Source: Ruania rhizosphaerae (GTDB taxonomy: Bacteria > Actinomycetota > Actinomycetes > Actinomycetales > Beutenbergiaceae). From it: a stretch of 64,000 nt of DNA. A program made the translations under genes and the position numbers. The notes under the pieces are model-generated. The model was not told the DNA's origin, searched no databases, and worked only from the letters and a program-made list of their open reading frames with translations. Below, one piece after another: positions 46,066-53,697 of the stretch. How positions within the stretch are numbered: position 1 is the stretch's first letter; every line of letters begins with the position of its first letter. The DNA lies in the NCBI RefSeq assembly GCF_009805705.1, contig NZ_VSMB01000013.1, forward strand, positions 1 through 64,000. The letters are read 5' to 3'.

Positions 46066-46719
46066 TCAGGCGTAGGTCGTGCGGCCCTGGTCGAACCAGG
46101 CCCGGGCGCGGAACAGCAGACCGCATGCGACCGCAACCCAGAGCAGGCCGACGACTCCTCCGCCGCCAGCACCGGAGACCATGCTGATGACGGTCATGAT
46201 CAGGTAGATCGCGCCGAGCGCCAGCAGACCGTACAAGCCGACCTTGCTGCGGCGGAACGCCAGCACGGCGAGCACGATCGCGGCGATCCCGATCACGAGG
46301 AAGATGCCGCCGAACGCGGGCATCATGTCGATCATGTCGCGCGGGAGTCCGGCATCAGCCATCTCGTCGGCCATTCCGGATGCTCCGAGGAGCACGAATC
46401 CGATGACGACGAGGAATGCGCTGCCCACCCAGGTCATGATCGCTGCCGCGGTCACGCCACCAGGGCGTGCATCCGGCGTGGTGGAGCCGGAGGTGCCGTA
46501 GGTGCTGTACTCACCCGCGGCCGGTGCCGTCGGGGCCATGGGCGGCATTGCCCGATCCGTGCCGGGGCCTGGCCCCTGCGCGGCGTAGGGCGGTGCTGCG
46601 GGAGGCGCCTGGGGTGTGTTCGGGTCGGCCTGACTGGGGCCGGTGCCATAGCTTGGTCGATTCGGGTCCGGCTGCTGCTGCGTGTTGTACGGGTCGTTCG
46701 GCTGATTCGGATTCGACAT
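46066..46719 (-). CDS. Pro-rich membrane protein, paralogue of the 20.5 kb protein
   Basis: 217 residues. The first 85 are Pro/Gln/Asn rich and disordered (MSNPNQPNDPYNTQQQPD...). Four hydrophobic segments then follow (IMTWVGSAFLVVIGFVLLG, FGGIFLVIGIAAIVLAVLAF, GLYGLLALGAIYLIMTVIS, VVGLLWVAVACGLLF), ending in RARAWFDQG. The membrane part resembles the protein at 20515-20961. GAGGGTGA precedes the ATG. Function unknown. Confidence 0.8.
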   Translation of the reverse strand: MSNPNQPNDPYNTQQQPDPNRPSYGTGPSQADPNTPQAPPAAPPYAAQGPGPGTDRAMPPMAPTAPAAGEYSTYGTSGSTTPDARPGGVTAAAIMTWVGSAFLVVIGFVLLGASGMADEMADAGLPRDMIDMMPAFGGIFLVIGIAAIVLAVLAFRRSKVGLYGLLALGAIYLIMTVISMVSGAGGGGVVGLLWVAVACGLLFRARAWFDQGRTTYA

Positions 46720-46838
46720 GTGTGGTCACCCTCTTCGTTCTCGTCCTGCCACGGTACGGCGCCTGAGCAGGGCTTGCCATCGGCACTGTGGGGGAGAACT
46801 GCCCACCCGTCTCCGCCACGCGGTGGATCCTGGCTGCC

Positions 46839-46867
46839 ATCGGGACCTATCGGGACCTATCGGGACG
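46839..46867. repeat. 10-bp tandem repeat ATCGGGACCT
   Basis: Two full copies (46839-46848, 46849-46858) and a partial third (ATCGGGACG to 46867). It lies upstream of the membrane protein gene on the minus strand and just past the end of the methyltransferase. It may be a protein-binding site or simple slippage. Confidence 0.6.
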
Positions 46868-46948
46868 TCGCCAACTCGAACGTGTGAGTCGGCCCAGAAG
46901 GCACTCATCGCCCGGGCGCTGAGTCTGTCGACGCCACTGCCGAGCGGC

Positions 46949-47557
46949 TCACCCACCGTCGTCGGGATCGACCAACGGAACGAACCGGTACTCGCCTGCC
47001 GTCCGGCGATGGAAGGACTCCCTGGCCCGGTCGACCACGGTCATCGTGGTGCCGACCGGGATGACCATCCGGCCGCCGTCGGCAAGTTGATGGAGCAGCG
47101 CTGGGGGAAGCGTCGGCGTCGTGGCGGAGACGAGGATGCGGTGGTAGGGCGCCCCTTCCGGGCGGCCGAGCACATCCGAGCGAGCGGTGCGGATCCGAGC
47201 CCACGGCACCCCCGCGGCACGTACGTTCCTTCTGCCTATCCGCACCAGGGCCGGACGCACCTCCACCCCGTCCACCAGACCCTCCGGACCCACCAGGTGT
47301 GCGAGCAGCGCCGTGGTCCAGCCCGAACCACTGCCGAGGTCGAGTACGTGGGCCCCGCGGGGCACCGCAAGCAGCGCCAGCATCTGCCTGACCGTGCTGG
47401 GCTGGGAGCAGGTCTGTCCCTCGCCCAGGTGCACAGGCCGGTCCTCGCCCGCCTCAGCCCGTGCCGCGGACGGCAGGAACCACTCCCGCGGGGTAGCGGC
47501 GAACGCGGCGTCCAGCGCGGCCTGCGGGGTCGTCTCGAGATCCTCGACCTTGTCCAT
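46949..47557 (-). CDS. pcm: protein-L-isoaspartate O-methyltransferase-like protein
   Basis: 202 residues from the ATG at 47557. The SAM-binding motif LDLGSGSGWTTALLAHLVG and the preceding GQTCSQPSTVRQML (the PCMT substrate-side motif, usually GQTISQP) identify the family. The C-terminal MVIPVGTTMTVVDR fits too. The enzyme methylates isoaspartyl residues to start repair of damaged proteins; some actinobacterial members act in other methylations. It is transcribed away from the secreted protein at 47827. Confidence 0.85.
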   Translation of the reverse strand: MDKVEDLETTPQAALDAAFAATPREWFLPSAARAEAGEDRPVHLGEGQTCSQPSTVRQMLALLAVPRGAHVLDLGSGSGWTTALLAHLVGPEGLVDGVEVRPALVRIGRRNVRAAGVPWARIRTARSDVLGRPEGAPYHRILVSATTPTLPPALLHQLADGGRMVIPVGTTMTVVDRARESFHRRTAGEYRFVPLVDPDDGG

Positions 47558-47826
47558 GCTCACTTCCCGGATCCCAGAATACCGATGAGGTCCAGCAGCC
47601 TCCCTCCGAGACGCTCGGATCGGTGCCCTGACCGAGGCCCGACACCCGGTGTTCAACTTCGGGCGCCCGGCGCGTCACCGTTCGGCGAGACCGCGTTCAC
47701 CACGTGCACCTAGCGTGCAGTGGTCGCGATCGGCGCCCCCTGCCTCGTGACACTTCTCCTGGCCCGGCAGCGCTCGCCCTGTCCGGGCTTGTCGCCGTGC
47801 CCAAGAACGCACCATCTAGGAGTGAT

Positions 47827-49323
47827 ATGACGTTGTCCACTGGCTCTCTTCGCGTATGGGGGGCGACCGTGGCGGGTCTTGCCCTCGTTGCGGGGGTACT
47901 CGGCGCCGGGATCGGTGGTGAGTCGGCGTCCGCCGACACCGTCACCGACGGCGCAGCGGTCGGAGAACCACAGACCGTCCTGATCGAGAGTACGCACGCG
48001 ACCGGAAAGACGGCGGTGATCGCAGCGGAGGACATCCCGTTGTCCAGCCGGACGATCGCCACCGAACCGGATGCGCTGACCGCGCAGGTCGTGGTGATGT
48101 ATCCGATCGCGGGAGCCTCGGACACGTTCGTGCTGACGAGTGCCGCGGGGGATGTGCTCGCTCGCGCCGAAGAGTCTCGCGCACTCGAGCTGCTGGACGT
48201 CACCCCGGTGGCAGCGGCGGCCAACGATCTGGCCACCTGGTCGGTCACAGAGCGAGATGACATCTCGATGCTCATCAACGGCCGCGCGCTCAACGGGAAC
48301 GACGCCGCGCTGAACCTGTACGGCTGGAGTACCGCGGACGGTGCCGAGATCGGCACCTGGGACGCGGGCGACTTCGGTGGCAACGAGTCATGGCGCATCC
48401 ACCCGGTGCAGGCAACCACGGAGACGGTCGGCCAGCTCGTCCTGCCCGGTTCCGTGCCCGACCTGCCTGACGCCGTCACTGCCGTCTACGGTTGGGGTGC
48501 CTCGGTCGAGGTGGAGGGTATCCACTGGGAGATGCCCGATGGCGCAGTGTGGAACGTCGACGGCGTCGTCGAGTTCGCAGGGTACGCAGACGGCCCCTAC
48601 GGCGATACGGTCCGGGTCGATGCACGGTTCACGGTCGGGACGGTCGGCGATGCGCTCGATAGCGAACTGAGGAGTTTCGCCGGAGTGCGGCTCGGCACGC
48701 TGCGTTCGCTCGCACCTCGCACGGTTGACCGCTCCGTGAGCGGCTCCGAGATGACTGTCGAGGCAGCCGTGCGTTGGGACTGGGATGCGATTGACCCCGA
48801 GGTACTCACCCGCGACGGTGAGTTCACGGTGCCCGCTGCTGCCGACCTCGGCTTTGCCGCGTCGCTGCACGTCACGCTGGCCCCTGCGTCCGAGGTGAAT
48901 GTGCTGCGCGCCGGTGGCGTCCGGTCGTGGCGCCTGGCAGGCTCCGAGGATCTCAGTGGCCTCACCGACGGCGACCGTGATGCGGAAGCCTTCGGCGACT
49001 GGCGGTCCGGCGGTGCGGACAACCGCGTGAACCCGAACTGGGTCGCCTACTACTTCGAACGGCCCACGCAGGTTCATAGCGCCGCCCTGTACGAGTTCGC
49101 CGGGGCCGACAACATCGGCACGGTGACCTTCCAATGGCGCAACATGCGCGGTGGCTGGGAAGACGTCTCCGTCGGAACGCTGACGAACGACGGCGAGCGG
49201 CTGCAGCTGGAAACGGAGTTCGAGCCCGTGACCGCAACGGGCTTTCGCGCGGTGATCGAGAACAAGTCGGACGCCTCTTGGATGCAGCTGGCGGAGTTCG
49301 AGGTCTGGGGTCCGGGACTGTGA
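47827..49323 (+). CDS. secreted multidomain protein (ricin-like, Ig-like, F5/8 C)
   Basis: 498 residues. A signal peptide (VWGATVAGLALVAGVLGAGIGG) is followed by a ricin-B-like segment (SMLINGRALNGNDAALNLYGWSTADGAEIGTWDAGDFGGNESWRIHPV). Two bacterial Ig-like (Big_4 type) segments (VTAVYGWGASVEVEGIHWEMPD...) come next, and a discoidin/F5-8 type C domain with NWVAYYFERPTQVHSAALYEF and VEVWGPGL-like ending FEVWGPGL. These modules normally accompany glycoside hydrolases, but no catalytic domain is present, so it may be a sugar-binding protein or a detached part of a larger enzyme. TAGGAG precedes the ATG at 47827. It ends 14 bases before the phosphoesterase, probably cotranscribed. Confidence 0.8.
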   Translation: MTLSTGSLRVWGATVAGLALVAGVLGAGIGGESASADTVTDGAAVGEPQTVLIESTHATGKTAVIAAEDIPLSSRTIATEPDALTAQVVVMYPIAGASDTFVLTSAAGDVLARAEESRALELLDVTPVAAAANDLATWSVTERDDISMLINGRALNGNDAALNLYGWSTADGAEIGTWDAGDFGGNESWRIHPVQATTETVGQLVLPGSVPDLPDAVTAVYGWGASVEVEGIHWEMPDGAVWNVDGVVEFAGYADGPYGDTVRVDARFTVGTVGDALDSELRSFAGVRLGTLRSLAPRTVDRSVSGSEMTVEAAVRWDWDAIDPEVLTRDGEFTVPAAADLGFAASLHVTLAPASEVNVLRAGGVRSWRLAGSEDLSGLTDGDRDAEAFGDWRSGGADNRVNPNWVAYYFERPTQVHSAALYEFAGADNIGTVTFQWRNMRGGWEDVSVGTLTNDGERLQLETEFEPVTATGFRAVIENKSDASWMQLAEFEVWGPGL

Positions 49324-49337
49324 GGACACAACGATCC

Positions 49338-51842
49338 ATGAAGAAGACAATGGTGCGCTGGACGGCCGTGCTCGGGGCCGCTGCGACGGTTGCCGCGCTG
49401 GCGGCGCCCGTGACGGCGCAGGAGGCGCAGGCGGCTGAGGACCCCGGTTCGCGGTTCACCGTCGCGGTGCTGCCGGACACGCAGTTCTATTCGCGCTACT
49501 CGGCCGAGCAGTTCATGCCGCGTTACGGCACCGACCCGTTCGAGGCGCAGACCACCTGGCTCGCCGGCAACGCCGAGGAGCTGAACGTCCGGTTCACCAC
49601 GCACCTCGGTGACGTCGTGGACCAGGAGTGGGTGCCGGGGGAGTGGGAGGCCGGCGACCGGGCGATGCGCGTCCTGGACGAGGCAGGCATGGACTACTCG
49701 GTTCTGCCGGGCAACCACGACGTCGCGGACTGGGGCGCCCGGAGCTCGGAGAGCAACGCGGCGAACTACCTCGCGAACTTCCCCGCGAGCCGGCTCTCGG
49801 CCGACACCGTTGTCTCGACCCACCAGAACGGATACTCGAATGCGCACGTGTTCGAGGCGGAAGGGCAACAGTTCCTCGTCCTCGCGATCGGCTGGAACGC
49901 CGAACCGGGAACCTGGGCGTGGGCGCAGTCGGTGCTCGATGCGAACCCGACGCTGCCGACGATTCTGACCTCGCACGCGATCATCGACATCGACAAGGCG
50001 ACGGGCGAGCCGGCCGAGTTCTGGTTCGGGCAGGAGATGTGGGAGGAGCTGATCCGCTCCAACGACCAGATCTTCATCACCCTCAATGGACACTTCCACG
50101 GCCAGACCCGCCGCGTTCTCACCAACGACGCCGGCAACGACGTGCACCAGATCCTGCTCGACTCGCAGATGGCCGCTGACGGCGGCAACGGGATCATGGC
50201 GATGATGGAGTTCGATCTGAGCAACGACCGGATCGACTTCGCCACGATCTCGCCGTGGGTGACGATGAAGGACGCCGAGACGTTGACTCCCTCGGACACC
50301 CCCGTGGTGAGCACACCGGAAGCGGACTTCTCCCTGGAGATCGACTTCTCGGAGCGGTTCTCCTTCGCCGAGGGCTTCGGACCGGGTGAGGGCTCCTACG
50401 GCGACCTCTCCGAGCGGGCGAAGGAGATCGTCAGCGAGGGCTGGGACGGCGACGGCGGTGCTGACCTGCTCGTGCCGGCCGGTGCGCGGTCGGACTACAT
50501 CGAGGTGCCGGGCACGCTTGCCCACTGGCGCTTCGGTGACCAGGAGGAAGGCATTCTGCCCGAGAACGCCAAGATCACCGACGAGACCGGGCAGAACCCG
50601 ATGTACCGGCTTCCGGTCGATCAGATCAACGCCCCAGCGCAGGTCGAGGACGTCACCATCACGCGTGAGAACGCCCCGAGGCTCTCCGCCGACGCCTCCG
50701 CGGTGTGCTTCGCGGACGCCTCGCGCAGCACCGGGAACCTCAACTACCTGACCACCGAGTACGACGTACCCGTCACGCACGCCACATTCGAGGACGGGTA
50801 CACGATCGAGTCCTACGTCTACCTCTCCGAGGAGTGGACTGTCGAGGACAACCAGTGGGGCGGATGGTTCTCGCGCACCGGCCGCCGCTCGGCCCTGCCC
50901 GTGGCCTGGGAGCAGTACGACTACACCATGGGCCCGGCGTTCTTCTCGGTCTCGAACCTGCGGGAGTTCCAGTGGGCAACCACGAACGGCACGCCGTGGA
51001 CGAACACCGGTTCGCTGTGGTCCGGGGAGATCATGACCGGCAACTGGTACCACGTCGCTGCGGTGAACGACCCCGCCACGCATCGCACGACGATGTACGT
51101 CGACGGGGTGCCGGTGCTGCGCAATGCGACGAATCTGGACGGTATGACCTTCGCCCCCGGCTACCCGTGGGTGATCGGAACCGTGTTCAACTACGACGAG
51201 GCCTCGAACGGCTGGAACGGGTGCGTCGGCGAGACACGCATCGTGGACCATCCGATCGACCCGACCCAGTTCCTCTACAACCGTGTGGACATCGACAGCG
51301 ACTTCGCGGTCACGGACGCCCCGTCCGGGGAGCTCGTGGCAGGGTCGGAGGTCACTGGGCTGCAGGGCACCGGACGACCTGGATCGCAGGTCCGCATGAC
51401 CGACGGCGCGGTGGGAGCTCGGGCAGCGGCCGAGACGACCGTCTCGGAAGATGGCACGTGGAGCCTGCAACTCGGGACGCCGATCTCCGCGGCAGGCAAT
51501 CACGAGCTGACGGTCATGCCGAGCCTCGGCACGCGTGACGGCGAGGCAGCCACCGTCACGTTCTCGATCGCCGACGAGGGCTCGGGTGATGCCTCGAGCG
51601 ACCCGGGCACCGGCGCGGACGCAGACGCGACCGGTGGGGGCGACGCATCGAATGGGGACGATGATCCCTCCGCGAACGGCAGCACGGGCGCGGACGACGC
51701 GGGCGATCCGGCTGCCGAGGACAATGGCGGACTGCCTTCCACCGGCGCGTCGACGATCTTGTGGGTGATGCTGGTGGCCGGTGCACTGGCGATCGGGATC
51801 GGACTTGGGCTGCGCCGCCGGCGCGGGGTGGGTGCGATCTGA
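49338..51842 (+). CDS. cell-wall-anchored calcineurin-like phosphoesterase with LamG domain
   Basis: 834 residues, signal peptide cleaved near AQEAQA. The metallophosphoesterase motifs are in order: VLPDTQFYS, THLGDVVDQE, VLPGNHDVADW, LTSHAIIDID and LNGHFHGQTRR. A concanavalin/LamG-like domain follows (DGYTIESYVYLSEEWTVEDNQWGGWFSRTGRR ... WYHVAAVNDPATHRTTMYVDGV). An acidic Gly/Asp/Ser linker and a sorting signal LPSTGASTILWVMLVAGALAIGIGL then RRRRG complete it. The enzyme hydrolyses phosphoesters outside the cell; the LamG part may hold it to a polymer. ATG 49338 has GAGGA 11 bases upstream. An alternative reading from 49134 overlaps the previous gene and is rejected. Confidence 0.9.
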   Translation: MKKTMVRWTAVLGAAATVAALAAPVTAQEAQAAEDPGSRFTVAVLPDTQFYSRYSAEQFMPRYGTDPFEAQTTWLAGNAEELNVRFTTHLGDVVDQEWVPGEWEAGDRAMRVLDEAGMDYSVLPGNHDVADWGARSSESNAANYLANFPASRLSADTVVSTHQNGYSNAHVFEAEGQQFLVLAIGWNAEPGTWAWAQSVLDANPTLPTILTSHAIIDIDKATGEPAEFWFGQEMWEELIRSNDQIFITLNGHFHGQTRRVLTNDAGNDVHQILLDSQMAADGGNGIMAMMEFDLSNDRIDFATISPWVTMKDAETLTPSDTPVVSTPEADFSLEIDFSERFSFAEGFGPGEGSYGDLSERAKEIVSEGWDGDGGADLLVPAGARSDYIEVPGTLAHWRFGDQEEGILPENAKITDETGQNPMYRLPVDQINAPAQVEDVTITRENAPRLSADASAVCFADASRSTGNLNYLTTEYDVPVTHATFEDGYTIESYVYLSEEWTVEDNQWGGWFSRTGRRSALPVAWEQYDYTMGPAFFSVSNLREFQWATTNGTPWTNTGSLWSGEIMTGNWYHVAAVNDPATHRTTMYVDGVPVLRNATNLDGMTFAPGYPWVIGTVFNYDEASNGWNGCVGETRIVDHPIDPTQFLYNRVDIDSDFAVTDAPSGELVAGSEVTGLQGTGRPGSQVRMTDGAVGARAAAETTVSEDGTWSLQLGTPISAAGNHELTVMPSLGTRDGEAATVTFSIADEGSGDASSDPGTGADADATGGGDASNGDDDPSANGSTGADDAGDPAAEDNGGLPSTGASTILWVMLVAGALAIGIGLGLRRRRGVGAI

Positions 51843-51852
51843 TCGTTTCGCC

Positions 51853-51948
51853 CCTGAGGGGCCGAATGTTCGCCCCCTTCTCGCTGACGGGATCACACAT
51901 TCGGCCCCCGGGGCCCCGGCGCCGCCGCTCCCGGGGCCCCGGCGCCGG
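51853..51948. repeat. inverted-repeat element between convergent genes, copy B, plus GC-rich duplication
   Basis: GAGGGGCCGAATGTTCG, CCCCCTTCTCG (51873-51883) and ACATTCGGCCCCC (about 51896-51908) occur in the same order, orientation and spacing as copy A at 45937-46002, but diverged. They are followed by a direct duplication of CCCGGGGCCCCGGCGCCG at 51907-51924 and 51931-51948. The element lies between convergent stops at 51842 and 51972 and is likely a two-way terminator. Confidence 0.7.
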
Positions 51949-51971
51949 CCCCGATCGCCGCGGCGCTGCTC

Positions 51972-52940
51972 TCAGGCGTCCTCGCGGACCGTGGGCGTAT
52001 CACCGGGGCCGCCCGGGGCTCGGCCTCCTTCGTTTCCGCCTGCCGGTGCACCGCCGCCGCCCGTATCGGTGGTGGTGTCCACGCCAACGGTCAGAGTCAC
52101 GGTGTACCCGGCAGCGACATCCCCGGTGACGGTGGCGAGCTGGCTAGCACCGCCGTCATCGGAGAAGACGTTGTCCGAGTCCAGGCTGACGCGGGCGAGA
52201 TTGTCCACCGACGCCTCGTACCCCGCTTCGGCGTAGACGGTTTCGCAGACGTCCTGCGGGAGGGCCACCTGCGAGGTCGCGATGACGTTGGCGACGTCGG
52301 TGATGTTCTCCTGGTCCGGGTACACCTCGAAGTGGATGTGCGGCCAGCGTCCGTCGTAGCAGGCCGGGAAGATGCTGGTGTAGCTGACCAGGCCCGCCTC
52401 GTCGGCGATCTGTACTCCGCGCAGGAAGTTCTCCTCGGTCACGCCTTCGGAGTACATCGAATACCCACCCTCACGGGTGCAGTGCCACACGTACACCGCC
52501 ACACCTTCGAAGGGCGCGCCGTCGTCGGCGAGGTCCACGATGGTCAGGTCGAGCGTCATCGGCACTCCCTCGGCCACCCCTGAGGACTCCCCGATGCTCG
52601 TGGTGATGTCACTGCGCACGATGCCGGATTCCTGCAGTACATCGGGCCCGTTCGAGCCGTCGCCGGGGTAGGGGCCCGCCGTCTCCTCCGGAATCTCGGT
52701 CAGTGCGTCGGTACTGGACGTGGTGCTGCCCGCCGTGCCGCCGCCTGAACTGCCGGTATCGGTGACGGCGCTGCAGGCAACCAGACCGAATCCAGCCGCC
52801 CCGGCACCGAGAGCGCCGAGCATCGTCCGCCGCGACATCAGCGTGGCCACGTCGAACGCCAGGCCCTGGTCCACCACCTCCTCGTCCTGGTGGGGCAGAA
52901 CCCGGCCCTCGTAGGTCCGCAGTGTCGGGGTGGAACTCAT
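51972..52940 (-). CDS. Tat-exported intradiol ring-cleavage dioxygenase-like protein
   Basis: 322 residues. A twin-arginine leader lies unusually far in (MSRRTMLGALGAGAAGFGLVACS, starting about residue 35), and a Cys after LVA may also be a lipobox. The mature part shows the intradiol dioxygenase pattern: PYPGDGSNG, ADDGAPFEGVAVYVWHCTREGGYSMY and the metal-ligand stretch CYDGRWPHIHFEVYP with Tyr and two His. Cytoplasmic relatives open catechols between the hydroxyls; exported versions are poorly understood and may act on lignin-like or other secreted aromatics. The C-terminus is Gly/Pro rich. GGAGATCGCC precedes the ATG at 52940. Confidence 0.85.
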   Translation of the reverse strand: MSSTPTLRTYEGRVLPHQDEEVVDQGLAFDVATLMSRRTMLGALGAGAAGFGLVACSAVTDTGSSGGGTAGSTTSSTDALTEIPEETAGPYPGDGSNGPDVLQESGIVRSDITTSIGESSGVAEGVPMTLDLTIVDLADDGAPFEGVAVYVWHCTREGGYSMYSEGVTEENFLRGVQIADEAGLVSYTSIFPACYDGRWPHIHFEVYPDQENITDVANVIATSQVALPQDVCETVYAEAGYEASVDNLARVSLDSDNVFSDDGGASQLATVTGDVAAGYTVTLTVGVDTTTDTGGGGAPAGGNEGGRAPGGPGDTPTVREDA

Positions 52941-53069
52941 GGCGATCTCCTCGCGTTGTGACTGTCGGTGATGACGCCAGACGCTAGAGCGCGCATCTGT
53001 CGGCATACCGAGAGAACGCTGGGAGGTCCCTGAGCCCGGTCGAGGATCGCCACAAGGCCCGTAAGGGCG

Positions 53070-53588
53070 TCATCGGCTGGGCGCGGCAGCTCCCAGGATT
53101 CGGCGAAGTTCCGCCGTGTATCGCGGGCCCAGATCCACCTCACGGCCGTGGTGGCGCCAGGTGATGAGATTCTCCGGCGAGAAGCGCCGGGCGCACGTCG
53201 CGCACGCCATCGGCCGCGTGGGTCGGCGATAGCGGCGGTGCACGTGACCGGCGCGGCAGTGCCCCTCCCATGGGGCCGGCGGTGCGGGCGCGTCCGCCGG
53301 CAGGCACCGCTCGCCACTGGCGCCGATCTGGACGGCGATCGCCCGCCACCGGGGTCCGTGGCCAGTGCGGGGGCCGGCCAGGGCGTGGGCGATCTCATGC
53401 AGCACGGTGTCCCGGACCGCGGATTCCTCCAGCAGCGGGATCAGGTGGCGGCTCAGGCTGATCGTGCGCCGGTCGTAGCGGCACAGTCCGGCCCGTCGGC
53501 GAGCAGAGTCCAGCGTCAGCCGCCAATCGGTCAGACCGTGCTGGTCGAGCAGGTCACGCCCCAGGGTCAGGGCTGCGTTCAGGTCCAC
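53070..53588 (-). CDS. SprT-like zinc-dependent protein
   Basis: 172 residues. The metal-binding motif HEIAHALAG lies mid-protein and is followed by GHGPRWRAIAVQIGA, as in SprT/Spartan-like domains. A C-terminal zinc-finger-like part contains Cys pairs (CRAGH and CATCARRF). The family covers DNA-protein crosslink proteases and poorly characterised bacterial SprT proteins. It lies upstream of the intradiol dioxygenase on the same strand with about 130 bases between. Confidence 0.85.
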   Translation of the reverse strand: MDLNAALTLGRDLLDQHGLTDWRLTLDSARRRAGLCRYDRRTISLSRHLIPLLEESAVRDTVLHEIAHALAGPRTGHGPRWRAIAVQIGASGERCLPADAPAPPAPWEGHCRAGHVHRRYRRPTRPMACATCARRFSPENLITWRHHGREVDLGPRYTAELRRILGAAAPSR

Positions 53589-53697
53589 GTGCCTCCGCCT
53601 ATCGTCGCGCTGTATCTGTCAGGGACGGTATCGGTACCCGCCGACATCGAGCCACGCGGGTGCCGATCTCGGTTCGCGGGTGCCCACCGCGCAGCGC

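Noticed and set aside
49074-51896. 940-residue minus-strand frame opposite the phosphoesterase
   Set aside because: Arg/Val-rich shadow translation; the plus strand has ordered phosphoesterase motifs and a sorting signal.
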